From positions 744,001-808,000 of the forward strand of contig JADCLS010000001.1 in the NCBI GenBank assembly GCA_026702845.1: DNA of 64,000 nucleotides. The letters run 5' to 3'. The notes under the pieces were generated by a model. It did no database searches and was not told where the DNA came from. It saw only the letters and a program-made list of their open reading frames with translations. Origin of the DNA: Candidatus Heimdallarchaeota archaeon (GTDB taxonomy: Archaea; Asgardarchaeota; Heimdallarchaeia; Heimdallarchaeales; Kariarchaeaceae). Positions within the stretch are counted from its first letter, which is position 1; each line of letters opens with the position of its first letter. Shown piece by piece: positions 54,162 to 63,398 of the stretch. Position numbers and translations under genes: made by a program.

Positions 54162-54836
54162 TTAATCATGAATGAAGAGATCTTTCTTGGAGTATACATA
54201 CCATAAAATTAGAGCAGTGATCACTGCACCAAACCAAAATGATCCAATTGCTGCAGCTGTGGCGATCTCAGACAACATTTCAATATCGGCATCTGTATAT
54301 CCAGGAGTACCTTCGAATACAGCAGCAACCATCATAGGGGTAAGTACATATGCGCTTAAACCACTCAATGCAGTTGATACACCTCTACCTATGAGGATAA
54401 ACTTCACACCCCATTTCTTCATACCATACATGGCGAAGAATACTCCTCCACTCACGGCTAAATCTACCAAAGATATTATACCAATAACGGCACCATAATC
54501 AAAAATACTACCAATTCCAAAAAGGGAAAAGGCAAGACCTATTCCAGTCAAAACCATCAAAATGGTAATTCCAGTAGGTCTAAAAACCTGACCTTGAGCC
54601 TTATACTGAAAGGCTAGAGCCTCATCTTGGGATTTGTACCCACCTTGCATGGGTTGCTGAAATCCTTGTTGTGGTTGATTGAACTGGCCAAGTTGACCGT
54701 ATCCACCTTGCTGAGGTTGTTGCTGATAGCCTTGTTGGCCTTGCTGAGCTTGCTGCTGGGTTATTTGTTTTCCGCAATTCGAACAATACTGAGTTCCATC
54801 AGTGTTGTTAAATCCGCATCCATCACAAAACGGCAT
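54162..54836 (-). CDS. Zinc ribbon-Q/G-rich-TM protein
   Basis: 224 residues from ATG 54836. N-terminal zinc ribbon (CDGCG, then CSNCG), a low-complexity Gln/Gly region (about 27-70), then four TM helices (about 85-200). Basic/aromatic C-terminus. Asgard and other archaeal genomes hold many such zinc-ribbon membrane proteins of unknown role. Antisense frames across it are shadows of the repeat. Confidence 0.8.
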   Translation of the reverse strand: MPFCDGCGFNNTDGTQYCSNCGKQITQQQAQQGQQGYQQQPQQGGYGQLGQFNQPQQGFQQPMQGGYKSQDEALAFQYKAQGQVFRPTGITILMVLTGIGLAFSLFGIGSIFDYGAVIGIISLVDLAVSGGVFFAMYGMKKWGVKFILIGRGVSTALSGLSAYVLTPMMVAAVFEGTPGYTDADIEMLSEIATAAAIGSFWFGAVITALILWYVYSKKDLFIHD

Positions 54837-54927
54837 AAACTGTTACAGAAACATCGATGATATAAATATAACCTGTGATTTTATCATAAGAATGTAAATT
54901 AATATGTTATTTTGCTAAATTGTTGAA

Positions 54928-57519
54928 TTAGTAATTTTTCTTTCTTCTAACGATAACTGTAGCAATACCAAGGAATGGGATTGCATAAATGGCAGCAGGA
55001 GAAACTGGAATGGGTAATCCTGGTTGCTCAGGCTCAGTATCATTGGATTCTGTAGTTACTGGTGGAGTTGTTGTAGTTGTTGGTGGAGTTGATGTGATGA
55101 CATCCTCTGATACTCTCTCAACTGAGAAGCTTATGGTTCCCTCACCATCAAATGCAGGTCCAGAATAGCTGTAGGATTGCATCAGTCCATTATCCCTGGA
55201 CCAAGCAACAGTGATTTCTATATCTCCATACATAACATTTATTGAGAACTCGGTAGTGGTCAATGAGGTTACGTATCCACACTCATCATAGATAGCATCT
55301 ACCCAGTCCCACCATGCCTGATCTCCGACGGGTATGGCAAAATACAGAAGTGCAGGTCCTCCACCACGATGATCTTGATCATGGAATTGATAATATGCAT
55401 CATTGAATTGCGCAAATTCAAATCCAGGCTCTTGCATACCCATGGATACATTTGCTTGAGTCACACCATCGACCTCCATATCCACATACACTTCAGGACC
55501 ATCCTCAAGGGATAGATCAAGGAAAGTAACAGTCATGATGTCATCAGTCACAATATAAGTATCTTCTGCCTCACCAAAGGGTAGACTTCCAGTTACCTCG
55601 GTGAATTTGTAGTCCATTGTGGTTCCAGCTGCAACACCAAAATTTAGATTCATATTCTCTCCATCAGGCATATCAATGCCACGATGCATTTCCCAGATAG
55701 CTATGTTTCCTTCTATGGTACCATCAATCTTATAATACTCAAGTACTCCTGTGGTTTTACTCCATTCTGCAGTGACATCCATTTCCCCTTCCCAATTTGG
55801 AATGAGAATAGTAAAGGAATCTGCTGTCTCAGAAATATCCCATCCTAGCTCATGATATAAATCAGTTAGTTCATCCCACCAAGCCTGACCAGTTAATATC
55901 TCATTTCCTATAGGGATCATGAAGTAGAAAAGTGGTGGTCCATCAAAACCCATACCTGGTGGACTCATTCTGCTTTTAGCATCAATCCAATATCCAGAGC
56001 TAGTTTTACCAAACCATCTCATATGAGGGCCGTTGTCGTCTCCTTCTCCATCATCACCTTCACGATATTCTGCCCAGACACTGAACACATCTCCATCATA
56101 AATCCTGAAGTTGTTCTCATACTCGTTGTTATACTCATCATAATAGGTATTCGTACCAAAATCAAGATAATTGCTTGTTCCATTTTGTACGTGATCAAGA
56201 ATATACCTCTCACTCATCCAATTACTGGAATAGATGGGCTTACCTGCGTTAAATTCATAGACTAAATCAGCTCTCAAAGCAATAGTGAAATTGTTGCCCT
56301 CATTATCTCTCATTGGTTGTTCAATGTACATACTGGTAAGCAATCCTGTATTTAGATCCCAGGTTCCATTTTCCATCATTCCATCATTGAACTGTAAGGT
56401 GAGGGTGTCAGTTGTCCACGTAACGGTTGCACCTTCTTCTTCAAACATTTCAGTAACATTACCATAGAATTGTTCATTTCCCAGTGGGAATATTGGATAC
56501 CAAGTACGTGGGAAGAAATCCGTATCAAAATCATAGTAGTATTGTTTATTATACTCGTCAGTCATGGCACTTCCTTTCCACCACATACCCTCAGAGAAAT
56601 TCGAGAGTTCGTGGAGTATGAACACCAATAAATCTCCATCATACATGTAGAAATCAAATTCTGGGTCTTCATTGAGATTTAGCTGTTCACCACCCATATC
56701 CATACTGCTATCTCCGAGTGGGACACCTTCTGATGAATTAATGGTAAGGTCATAAGACCACATGAGTCCTGGATCTACTCCCCAGTAGATTCCCCATGCG
56801 ACAGGATCAAAATCTCCTCCATCTCCATCGCCTCCTTGGGTATGATCATACTCCAACCAGAGTCTGTATTCGGTTCCATCATCAGTAGTACCTGATACCA
56901 TGTATTGATCCATTATTCCAGTTTGCATCAACCATCTCTGGTGATACTCAGTGATATTATACTCTGAGCTTGTGGGGCCAGTAATCTCGAATTTATCATA
57001 TTGAGGCTCTGAAATATGAACACTGAATCCATTGGCCTCCCAGTTTGCCTTGTACATCTCCCAATCAGCATCATTAGCTGTAACATCATTCTCATCTGTA
57101 GTTTGTGGGACAGTGATAACAGGTTGCAATAACATTGGTCCTCCCCAGTCCATATAGTTGTAGGAAGAGACATTCCATTGATACTCATAATTCCACCATT
57201 CATTTGAAGAATCACTTGTTAATGAGAAAAATGACTTATCATCTGTAGTAGACAAATCTTCTAAATGATGAATTTGAACGGTAAGAATATCGTTTAGTGC
57301 AATTATTCCCATTGATGCATTATTTGAGTCAACAGGCATAAAGTTATCCTCTCCGTAGGAAACATTGGTTACCTTATAATAGAGGTACTCCGTGTTTTCT
57401 ACTTCAGAAGACCACATGGTATTAAAGCTAGAATTCCAGGCTTGACTTGTTTCAAGCAATCCCATTACTGACAATACCATTAAGGTTATTAAAATGATCG
57501 AAATTTTTTTTGTTTTCAT
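54928..57519 (-). CDS. Large repeat-built surface protein with C-terminal anchor
   Basis: 863 residues from ATG 57519; an upstream TTG (57561) falls in the TATA box. A signal peptide (SIILITLMVLSVMGLLETSQ) precedes an extracellular part, rich in Asp, Trp, Tyr and Asn. At least four copies of a module are seen, each with a P-x-G-(N/D) strand, a W-x-x-(Y/L/I) helix, and a W-(S/D)-x-x-(T/N)-G turn. A Thr/Pro linker (TTTTTPPVTT-like) and one TM helix with RRKK end it. Probably a cell-surface protein; ligand unknown. Confidence 0.88.
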   Translation of the reverse strand: MKTKKISIILITLMVLSVMGLLETSQAWNSSFNTMWSSEVENTEYLYYKVTNVSYGEDNFMPVDSNNASMGIIALNDILTVQIHHLEDLSTTDDKSFFSLTSDSSNEWWNYEYQWNVSSYNYMDWGGPMLLQPVITVPQTTDENDVTANDADWEMYKANWEANGFSVHISEPQYDKFEITGPTSSEYNITEYHQRWLMQTGIMDQYMVSGTTDDGTEYRLWLEYDHTQGGDGDGGDFDPVAWGIYWGVDPGLMWSYDLTINSSEGVPLGDSSMDMGGEQLNLNEDPEFDFYMYDGDLLVFILHELSNFSEGMWWKGSAMTDEYNKQYYYDFDTDFFPRTWYPIFPLGNEQFYGNVTEMFEEEGATVTWTTDTLTLQFNDGMMENGTWDLNTGLLTSMYIEQPMRDNEGNNFTIALRADLVYEFNAGKPIYSSNWMSERYILDHVQNGTSNYLDFGTNTYYDEYNNEYENNFRIYDGDVFSVWAEYREGDDGEGDDNGPHMRWFGKTSSGYWIDAKSRMSPPGMGFDGPPLFYFMIPIGNEILTGQAWWDELTDLYHELGWDISETADSFTILIPNWEGEMDVTAEWSKTTGVLEYYKIDGTIEGNIAIWEMHRGIDMPDGENMNLNFGVAAGTTMDYKFTEVTGSLPFGEAEDTYIVTDDIMTVTFLDLSLEDGPEVYVDMEVDGVTQANVSMGMQEPGFEFAQFNDAYYQFHDQDHRGGGPALLYFAIPVGDQAWWDWVDAIYDECGYVTSLTTTEFSINVMYGDIEITVAWSRDNGLMQSYSYSGPAFDGEGTISFSVERVSEDVITSTPPTTTTTPPVTTESNDTEPEQPGLPIPVSPAAIYAIPFLGIATVIVRRKKNY

Positions 57520-57560
57520 ATTAATCACATTAGTTGTGCTGTTGTGCCATAATTGCTTCA

Positions 57561-57570
57561 ATATATATAG
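57561..57570 (-). promoter_or_regulatory. TATA promoter of the surface-protein gene
   Basis: The minus strand reads CTATATATAT, about 42 bases before ATG 57519, giving a leader of about 15 bases. It overlaps the TTG at 57561, ruling that out as a start. Confidence 0.5.
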
Positions 57571-57831
57571 CTTTCATAATTCAAGATATAGCTTGGATAG
57601 CAAAATAATTGAAAACTTATTAAAAGTTTAGTTCATTATTAAATATTTTTCATTCCTAAATTTCCTACTTACGAAATTAACAAAACTTCCCCAAAGTAAA
57701 ATTATTCTAAAAGATGATTTAAGGCCAAATATTGTCAAAATTGAGAATATATGATTCTATCATTTACTTGATGTATTTAGTTAAAATCTGAACCACAAAT
57801 CAGAATAAACTATTTAAAGCAAAACAATAGC

Positions 57832-58320
57832 ATGAATGTAATGTTAAGCAAATTATTCACATACTGGGGAAATTATTATTCCTGGGCCAATAATAAATTC
57901 CGAGAGGTAATTGGTAATATCAATGATGATCAGTTTACACTACTCGACGAGGATGTTGGGAAATCTTTGAAAGAGCTAGTAATACATCAAATTGTTACCT
58001 GCGAATTACTATTACGATCTCAAGAGGAGATCGAACCAATGATCAAGAATTTACATGCAATGGCAAAAGCTGAATTGATGGAATTCTGGAGAAAATCAGA
58101 TGATGCATTTGCAGAAAAGATCCATACTGATTTTGAAGGTGTAGTCAACATGCCTGTTTCGGAGACTCAAAAGATAGAAGTACAGAAAACAGAGATGTTA
58201 TTTGCCTATACAGATCACTCAACATTTCATCGTGGGCAGATGTTAACTATGATCAAAAAACTTGGTCAAGATGCAGTCAATACTGATTTCTATTCATATT
58301 TGCTAGTCAAGTATATGTAA
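57832..58320 (+). CDS. DinB-family protein
   Basis: 162 residues from ATG 57832. The DinB four-helix pattern is clear: YYSWANNKFREV, KSLKELVIHQIVTCELLL (first His) and FAYTDHSTFHRGQM (two His), giving three metal ligands. These proteins can be thiol transferases or have unknown roles. It overlaps the convergent Arf-like gene by 14 bases. Confidence 0.87.
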   Translation: MNVMLSKLFTYWGNYYSWANNKFREVIGNINDDQFTLLDEDVGKSLKELVIHQIVTCELLLRSQEEIEPMIKNLHAMAKAELMEFWRKSDDAFAEKIHTDFEGVVNMPVSETQKIEVQKTEMLFAYTDHSTFHRGQMLTMIKKLGQDAVNTDFYSYLLVKYM

Positions 58321-58867
58321 TTCCTTCAACCAACCATTCAATAGCTTCAATTATTCCATTCCCAAATTTCGCCGAACCCTCGAAAATTCCAAATTTTCTT
58401 TGCTTCAGACTGTTGAGTTGGATAAAATCCTTAATCTCAGCAGCTTTCATTGGTGATAGTTCAACAAGATCCTGTTTATTGAGAAGTATCATCATTGGTA
58501 TTTCATCAGGAATGATGTCCAATACATATTCAAATTGTCTTTGAGCCTCCATATATCTGTGCTCTTCAATTTCCTTTTTCAATGTGGCATCTAAGACAAA
58601 GATAACGGCATTCGATTCTAACACTGCTTCTTCCCAATAAATCTGCTGGAATTGTACCTGTCCCCCAAGGTCAATTGCTGCTACTTTAACTCCTTCAATC
58701 AACACAAAATTTTGACGAACATCAAACCCCAAGGTCATATATGGGTCTTCAATAACAGGGTTTCCACTCTCAAGAAATCGAACTAGAGTAGTTTTGCCTG
58801 ATTGGCTAGGTCCAACAAAAGTAATCTTTGGTTCATTACCTTTGTTTAAAGCCTTGAATAGACCCAT
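58307..58867 (-). CDS. Arf-family small GTPase
   Basis: 186 residues from ATG 58867. G1 GPSQSGKT (19-26), a switch-I Thr at 45 (TLGFDV), G3 DLGGQ (66-70) with the catalytic Gln70, G4 NKQD (130-133), G5 GSAK (164-167). The DLGGQ motif and NKQD set it in the Arf/Arl/Sar group rather than Ras or Rag. The N-terminus MGLFKALNK has Gly2, the residue myristoylated in eukaryotic Arfs, though archaea are not known to do this. Located 60 bases downstream of the PlsC gene on the same strand, so likely co-transcribed. Confidence 0.93.
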   Translation of the reverse strand: MGLFKALNKGNEPKITFVGPSQSGKTTLVRFLESGNPVIEDPYMTLGFDVRQNFVLIEGVKVAAIDLGGQVQFQQIYWEEAVLESNAVIFVLDATLKKEIEEHRYMEAQRQFEYVLDIIPDEIPMMILLNKQDLVELSPMKAAEIKDFIQLNSLKQRKFGIFEGSAKFGNGIIEAIEWLVEGITYT

Positions 58868-58927
58868 CTAATTGTATTAAATATTTTCACATTAATATAA
58901 TCTTCTTATAATTTTCTCATTAATTGA

Positions 58928-59758
58928 TTATTTCTTAGTAGGATTTTTTTGCCAATGTCGAGTCCTTTGAACCATATAAGGGCCTTTAGGTCTCAATTCC
59001 TCAATTCCCTCTATAATGCGATCAACTACTTTTCTTGAGGTTTCTTTGGACTTGGGAAGAGAACGTAAATCATCCAAGTAAACAGGCTTACCATAGGTTA
59101 ACGTTACCTCAATTGATCTTGGACCTCTACCTGTACTCAGTCGTTTTCCAACAGGCATGGCAAATTCAGCACCAGTAATGAATGCAGGTATAATTGGTGC
59201 ACTCACAGAATGAGCAAACATACCAGATCCCAATTTTCCAGGATTACATTTATTCTCTGACGGATTTTTATGTCTCTGCCCCTCAGGAAACCACATCATA
59301 GTATCTCCTCTGTTGACCCGACTTATTGAATACTCTACAATATCTGTGGATTTTGTTCCTTTCCTAACAGGAAACACATTCATCATCCTCCCAAAGGCGT
59401 GAAAATATTTGTTTCTCATAAGTTTTTCATCAGCAATGACGAGGGGAGGTCGATTAATATTCGCGGCGACTAAGAATCCATCTAAATGTGATACATGATT
59501 TGGCATGACTACAAAATTAGAATCCTTGGGTAAATTTTCTTTTCCGTATATCTTCACTCTCCATCCCCGTTTAATGATAAAACGGATGATAGGTGTTAAA
59601 ATACCGAACCAAAAATAATTTGTTCTAAAATTGTAGTTGAAGAAATCGCAGGGACCCATCTTCCCGTCGATACTCTTTTGGAAATTTAACACTGTACTGT
59701 TCTTTTTGCTTTCAAATTCAGCTTCTATATTGGTTCTTCTAAAACGAAATATACTCAT
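58928..59758 (-). CDS. PlsC-type 1-acylglycerol-3-phosphate acyltransferase
   Basis: 276 residues. NHVSHLDG (the H-x4-D motif) and FPEGQRHKNP are the acyltransferase motifs I and III; FPVRKGTKS lies between. It would transfer an acyl chain to lysophosphatidic acid or a similar acceptor. A hydrophobic helix near the N-terminus (FGILTPIIRFIIKRG) may dip into the membrane. Archaeal membranes normally use ether-linked isoprenoids, so the substrate is open. First of a pair with the Arf-like GTPase. Confidence 0.9.
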   Translation of the reverse strand: MSIFRFRRTNIEAEFESKKNSTVLNFQKSIDGKMGPCDFFNYNFRTNYFWFGILTPIIRFIIKRGWRVKIYGKENLPKDSNFVVMPNHVSHLDGFLVAANINRPPLVIADEKLMRNKYFHAFGRMMNVFPVRKGTKSTDIVEYSISRVNRGDTMMWFPEGQRHKNPSENKCNPGKLGSGMFAHSVSAPIIPAFITGAEFAMPVGKRLSTGRGPRSIEVTLTYGKPVYLDDLRSLPKSKETSRKVVDRIIEGIEELRPKGPYMVQRTRHWQKNPTKK

Positions 59759-60170
59759 GATCTATCAACTCAGCATAAAATAGGTGATGATCTTCTGCAG
59801 CTAGTACAGGAATAGATGGGAAATAAAAAATATATTTCCGTATATGATCAATATATTTTGGATATATTTAAACATCGTTATCACTATAGCTATCTTCGTT
59901 TTGTTTCTTCCTAATCCTCGAGGGTCATGCTTCAAAATTTTACTTGTAAAGTCAAAATTTTTATTATTTCGTACATCAAAACAAGAGATTTCGGATAAGC
60001 GCTAATCTCTATCTATAGTTCCCGCTTTTTAGAAATATCTTGGAATTACTAAAATCGGAAATAAAAAAAATTATCGTTTTAAGCGTTAGTTCAATAATTT
60101 AGTAAACCGCTAAATTTTTCGAAATAAATCATAAATTATTGAAGGAAAACCTACTAATCCTTCATAGTTT
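59759..60170. other. Intergenic region, no gene seen
   Basis: 410 AT-rich bases between PlsC and the LRR-RING gene. Three related short words (AGCGCTAA, AGCGTTAG, ACCGCTAA) occur near 60000, 60081 and 60105. No ORF or tRNA. An origin or small RNA is not supported. Confidence 0.4.
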
Positions 60171-61169
60171 CTATTTTCTCAAAGTAAAATCGGTCATTTT
60201 TGCTCTTTGATTACACGAAGGGCATTTCCCAGAAAATACTAATGAGGTGTGCAGATGATCTCTGTGAAATGCTGTTTGGCAGAAAGGGCATTCCAGCTGT
60301 TCTTCATTTGATTTAAATCCGAATTTACATACATGACAATGGTTGAGACTAGATCCACACTTAACACATTCTATTAATCCTAATGCTTGAATATTGGCAC
60401 AATTTGGACAGCTATGATTAGTATCTGATCTGATTATCTTCATATATACTCGCATGAATTCATCTACAAGTAACTTACCATTATAATATCTATTGAATTC
60501 ATCCAATGATTCATTCTCTGAGAAATCCAATTCTCTTAGATCTCCCAGCATCTCAAGACCCTTTACCACAAATTGTAATTTATTCCCTCTCAGAGTGAGT
60601 GTATGCATGGATTTGAGTTTACTGATACTCTTCGGGATCATATTAATCTCATTGTGATCCAATCGAATGCTTTGTAATGCTTTGATCTCTCCTATGTTCT
60701 CTGGAATCGCTTTAATATTATTGTTTGACAGATCTAGTTTCTCTAGCCGGCTAAGATTGCAGATACTATCCGGTATGCTAGTAATTTGGTTGTTGGATGC
60801 CACTAGTACTCGAAGTTTGGTTAGTTTACCTATGTCTTCTGGTAGTTCCTGTAATTCATTGTTTTCAAGATATAACTCCTCAAGTGAGCTAAGACCCCCG
60901 AATCCATCTGGCAGCTTACGTAGATCATTATCTGTCAACACTAATCTACGTAAATTTGATAGATTCGTTATACTCTCCGGTAAAGTTTCTATCATATTAT
61001 TCTTGAGGTAGAGAATATCAAGGGAGTCAAGCATACCGATGCTTTCAGGTAGATGATTGATCACTCTGCTATCTATGGAAATGATTGATACATTACCATC
61101 AAGAAACATTGATTCTACCGTAATATTACCAATATCTCGCATGAAAGCATCATATAATTCTTGACTCAT
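60171..61169 (-). CDS. LRR protein with zinc ribbon and RING-like C-terminus
   Basis: 332 residues. About eight LRRs of 23 residues (residues about 40-225; for example LRRLVLTDNDLRKLP, LEELYLENNELQELP) precede a short spacer. Then comes a zinc ribbon (C254, C257, C268, C271) and a RING-type module C278, C281, C294, C297, H302, H305, C316, C319. The order C-C-C-C-H-H-C-C is a complete set of eight ligands in cross-brace spacing. Substrate-binding LRR plus RING is the layout of some eukaryotic E3 ligases. Whether it acts with an archaeal ubiquitin system cannot be told from this window. Confidence 0.88.
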   Translation of the reverse strand: MSQELYDAFMRDIGNITVESMFLDGNVSIISIDSRVINHLPESIGMLDSLDILYLKNNMIETLPESITNLSNLRRLVLTDNDLRKLPDGFGGLSSLEELYLENNELQELPEDIGKLTKLRVLVASNNQITSIPDSICNLSRLEKLDLSNNNIKAIPENIGEIKALQSIRLDHNEINMIPKSISKLKSMHTLTLRGNKLQFVVKGLEMLGDLRELDFSENESLDEFNRYYNGKLLVDEFMRVYMKIIRSDTNHSCPNCANIQALGLIECVKCGSSLNHCHVCKFGFKSNEEQLECPFCQTAFHRDHLHTSLVFSGKCPSCNQRAKMTDFTLRK

Positions 61170-61231
61170 TGATGATTCTTAAGATTATTTTATTGTTAAA
61201 TTATCGGGATATGAATGAATGAAAGTGTAAT

Positions 61232-62575
61232 TTACAGAGTTTTCCCTTTCATTCCTGAGGCTAAGCTATATACCCCCTCTGCCAGCACTGGATGACCATA
61301 AACCATATCTGCCAGATGTGTCCAACCAAGATCATTTTCCATTGCCATCACAATCATTTGAATCAGGCTACCTGTTCTCTCACCCCACAAATGTACACCA
61401 AGGATTTCGTTGGAACCTTTTCTTCCCACAGCCTTGAGTACACCATCCCAGTCTTCAACGATCATAGACTTACCTAACCACTTGTTGTAGAATTTATGTA
61501 TCACCACATCATCTCCATATTCCGCTCTGGCTTGTTCTTCTGTCAAACCAGTAGCTGCAAATTCTGGAGTAGTGAAACAAATTCTAGGGACATTAGGCAT
61601 CTTGAGCCTGTTCCACTTGGTTGGGTCTTTTTTATCTGCTTTAAGATTATTTAGGAGGACACCCGATTGATAAGAGGCCCAATTGGTGAACATGGGATTT
61701 CCAACCACATCTCCAATGGCGAAAATATGAGGTAAATTTGTCTGCATGAAGTCATTTACTACAATAGCTGATTTATTTCTCATTACTCCAATAGCATCAA
61801 GATTTAATTCATCTGAATTAGGTATCCTACCAGTGGCCACAAGCAGTTTATCCGCAGTATACTCTCCTTTGTTCTCTCCATCCTTTAGGATAATCGTAAA
61901 TCCATCATCCTCTCTTACTTCATCCACAAATTTGTTTAGAATTATCCTAATCCCTAGTTTCCTCAAATAATCTGTCAAGATATGAGCCATCTCTGTATCC
62001 TCACCGGGAAGAATCTGTGGCATACCCTCAAATACTGTTACCTCAGTTCCTAGAGAATGATACAATTGAGCAAATTCTAATCCAATCCTGCCTCCACCAA
62101 TTACTAGTAAGCTTTTAGGTACCTCTGTAAGCTCAAGTATCTCCTTACTAGTCATATAGTTCACATCCTTCAAGCCCGGAATGGGTGGTATCATGGATTT
62201 TGACCCTGTAGCGATTACAAATCGTTCAGCTTCATATTGCTGTCCATTCACATCAATGGTATGCTCATCAACAAATTTGGCCTCACCACGTATCACAGGC
62301 ATATTAGTGCGTTCTTCAACATGTCTGAGTGTGCCAGATCTTATTCGCTCTACAATTTTCTGTTTATGTGCCACAATTTGTTTAAAATCTTTAGTTTTAT
62401 GTGATTTTTCAACTAGGGCTTTCGTGGGAATACAACCAGAACAAATACAGGTTCCACCAAAATGTGAGTCTACATCTTTCTCAACAATAGCAACCTTCCA
62501 TCCTGCTCTGAAAAAGGCTACTGCTACTCTCCTTCCTGCAGAGCCAGAACCTATCGATATAAGATCATATCTCAT
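61232..62575 (-). CDS. Dihydrolipoamide dehydrogenase-like flavoprotein
   Basis: 447 residues. FAD motif SIGSGSAGRRVA, redox disulfide in GGTCICSGCIPTK, NAD motif VIGGGRIGLEFAQ, and the second FAD motif in FAIGDVVGNP. The C-terminal His-Glu pair is in YGHPVLAEG. A third Cys lies between the redox pair (C-I-C-S-G-C). It could serve lipoamide, mercuric or another disulfide; no lipoyl enzyme genes lie nearby. Confidence 0.9.
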   Translation of the reverse strand: MRYDLISIGSGSAGRRVAVAFFRAGWKVAIVEKDVDSHFGGTCICSGCIPTKALVEKSHKTKDFKQIVAHKQKIVERIRSGTLRHVEERTNMPVIRGEAKFVDEHTIDVNGQQYEAERFVIATGSKSMIPPIPGLKDVNYMTSKEILELTEVPKSLLVIGGGRIGLEFAQLYHSLGTEVTVFEGMPQILPGEDTEMAHILTDYLRKLGIRIILNKFVDEVREDDGFTIILKDGENKGEYTADKLLVATGRIPNSDELNLDAIGVMRNKSAIVVNDFMQTNLPHIFAIGDVVGNPMFTNWASYQSGVLLNNLKADKKDPTKWNRLKMPNVPRICFTTPEFAATGLTEEQARAEYGDDVVIHKFYNKWLGKSMIVEDWDGVLKAVGRKGSNEILGVHLWGERTGSLIQMIVMAMENDLGWTHLADMVYGHPVLAEGVYSLASGMKGKTL

Positions 62576-62632
62576 AAATCATCATATATCATTCAAAATA
62601 TTAAGATTTGGAGTATTGAATCTATTTCTTGC

Positions 62633-62857
62633 TCACGATTTATTCACTTGCAGATCAGATACTCCAGTGGAACCATAACATTCCTTAATAAAAAAATCTA
62701 TTATTTTATCTGAAAATTCTACTTCCCAGTTCATTTGGGGTGGAAATTCGATATTTCCATTGAATTTGAATCGAATTCTTCCATTAAATTCTCTCCTCCA
62801 TGATTTTGAGTATTTCAGTGGTGATACTGGTAGTTTGACTATCATGGGTAATTTCAT
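62633..62857 (-). CDS. Small ORF, uncertain
   Basis: 74 codons from ATG 62857, beta-rich with a C-terminal helix. It has protein-like composition (Trp, Phe, Lys) but no family. Could be a real small gene or a remnant. Confidence 0.35.
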   Translation of the reverse strand: MKLPMIVKLPVSPLKYSKSWRREFNGRIRFKFNGNIEFPPQMNWEVEFSDKIIDFFIKECYGSTGVSDLQVNKS

Positions 62858-62960
62858 AGATGAACATAATAAGTTGACCTAATATAGTTCTGAAATACTA
62901 AGAGCTTTTGTAGCGATATTTTTGAAAAAGATTTATTTGATATAAGGAAAAGAGTAAATT

Positions 62961-63350
62961 ATGCAAAGACCAGAATTGCCAAATAATGAAACTGAGAAGC
63001 TTATTACATTTATCTACTATAAGGATTTACAGGAGGGAATGGAATTCTATGGTGGTTTCCTTGGATTCCCAATGGAGATAGACCAAGGATTCTGCAAAAT
63101 CTATAAAATATCTGCATCAGGGTATATAGGAGTGGTGGATGAGAAATTTGGAATGCATAAGACCCATCCAGTCAAGCCTGTGCAGTTATGCTTACGTGTT
63201 CCTGATGTTTTGGCATTTTATAACTATTGTCAATATCATCAAGTATCCAACCTATCTGAGCTGTTTACCAACCAGGAATTGAAAATAAAGGCATTTGTAT
63301 TTGATGATCCAGAAGGTTATCAAATCGAGATCCAGGAATCAATCCTTTGA
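62961..63350 (+). CDS. VOC (glyoxalase-like) protein
   Basis: 129 residues, one VOC domain: ITFIYYKDLQEGMEFYGGFL, QLCLRVPDVLAFYNYCQYH, and KAFVFDDPEGYQIEIQE. The final Glu is a typical metal ligand; the first His position is not conserved. Function within the superfamily unknown. Starts at ATG 62961. Confidence 0.85.
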   Translation: MQRPELPNNETEKLITFIYYKDLQEGMEFYGGFLGFPMEIDQGFCKIYKISASGYIGVVDEKFGMHKTHPVKPVQLCLRVPDVLAFYNYCQYHQVSNLSELFTNQELKIKAFVFDDPEGYQIEIQESIL

Positions 63351-63398
63351 AGTTTTAATTTTAAATGATCAATATTCCAAGAAGTCTTTTAGTTCAAG

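Noticed and set aside
54172..54498. Plus-strand ORF across the zinc ribbon-TM gene
   Set aside because: Shadow of the true gene, arising from its low-complexity and TM codons; no RBS or motif.
59759..60170. Possible replication origin
   Set aside because: AT-rich with three similar short words, but no ORB-type boxes and no orc1/cdc6 gene nearby.
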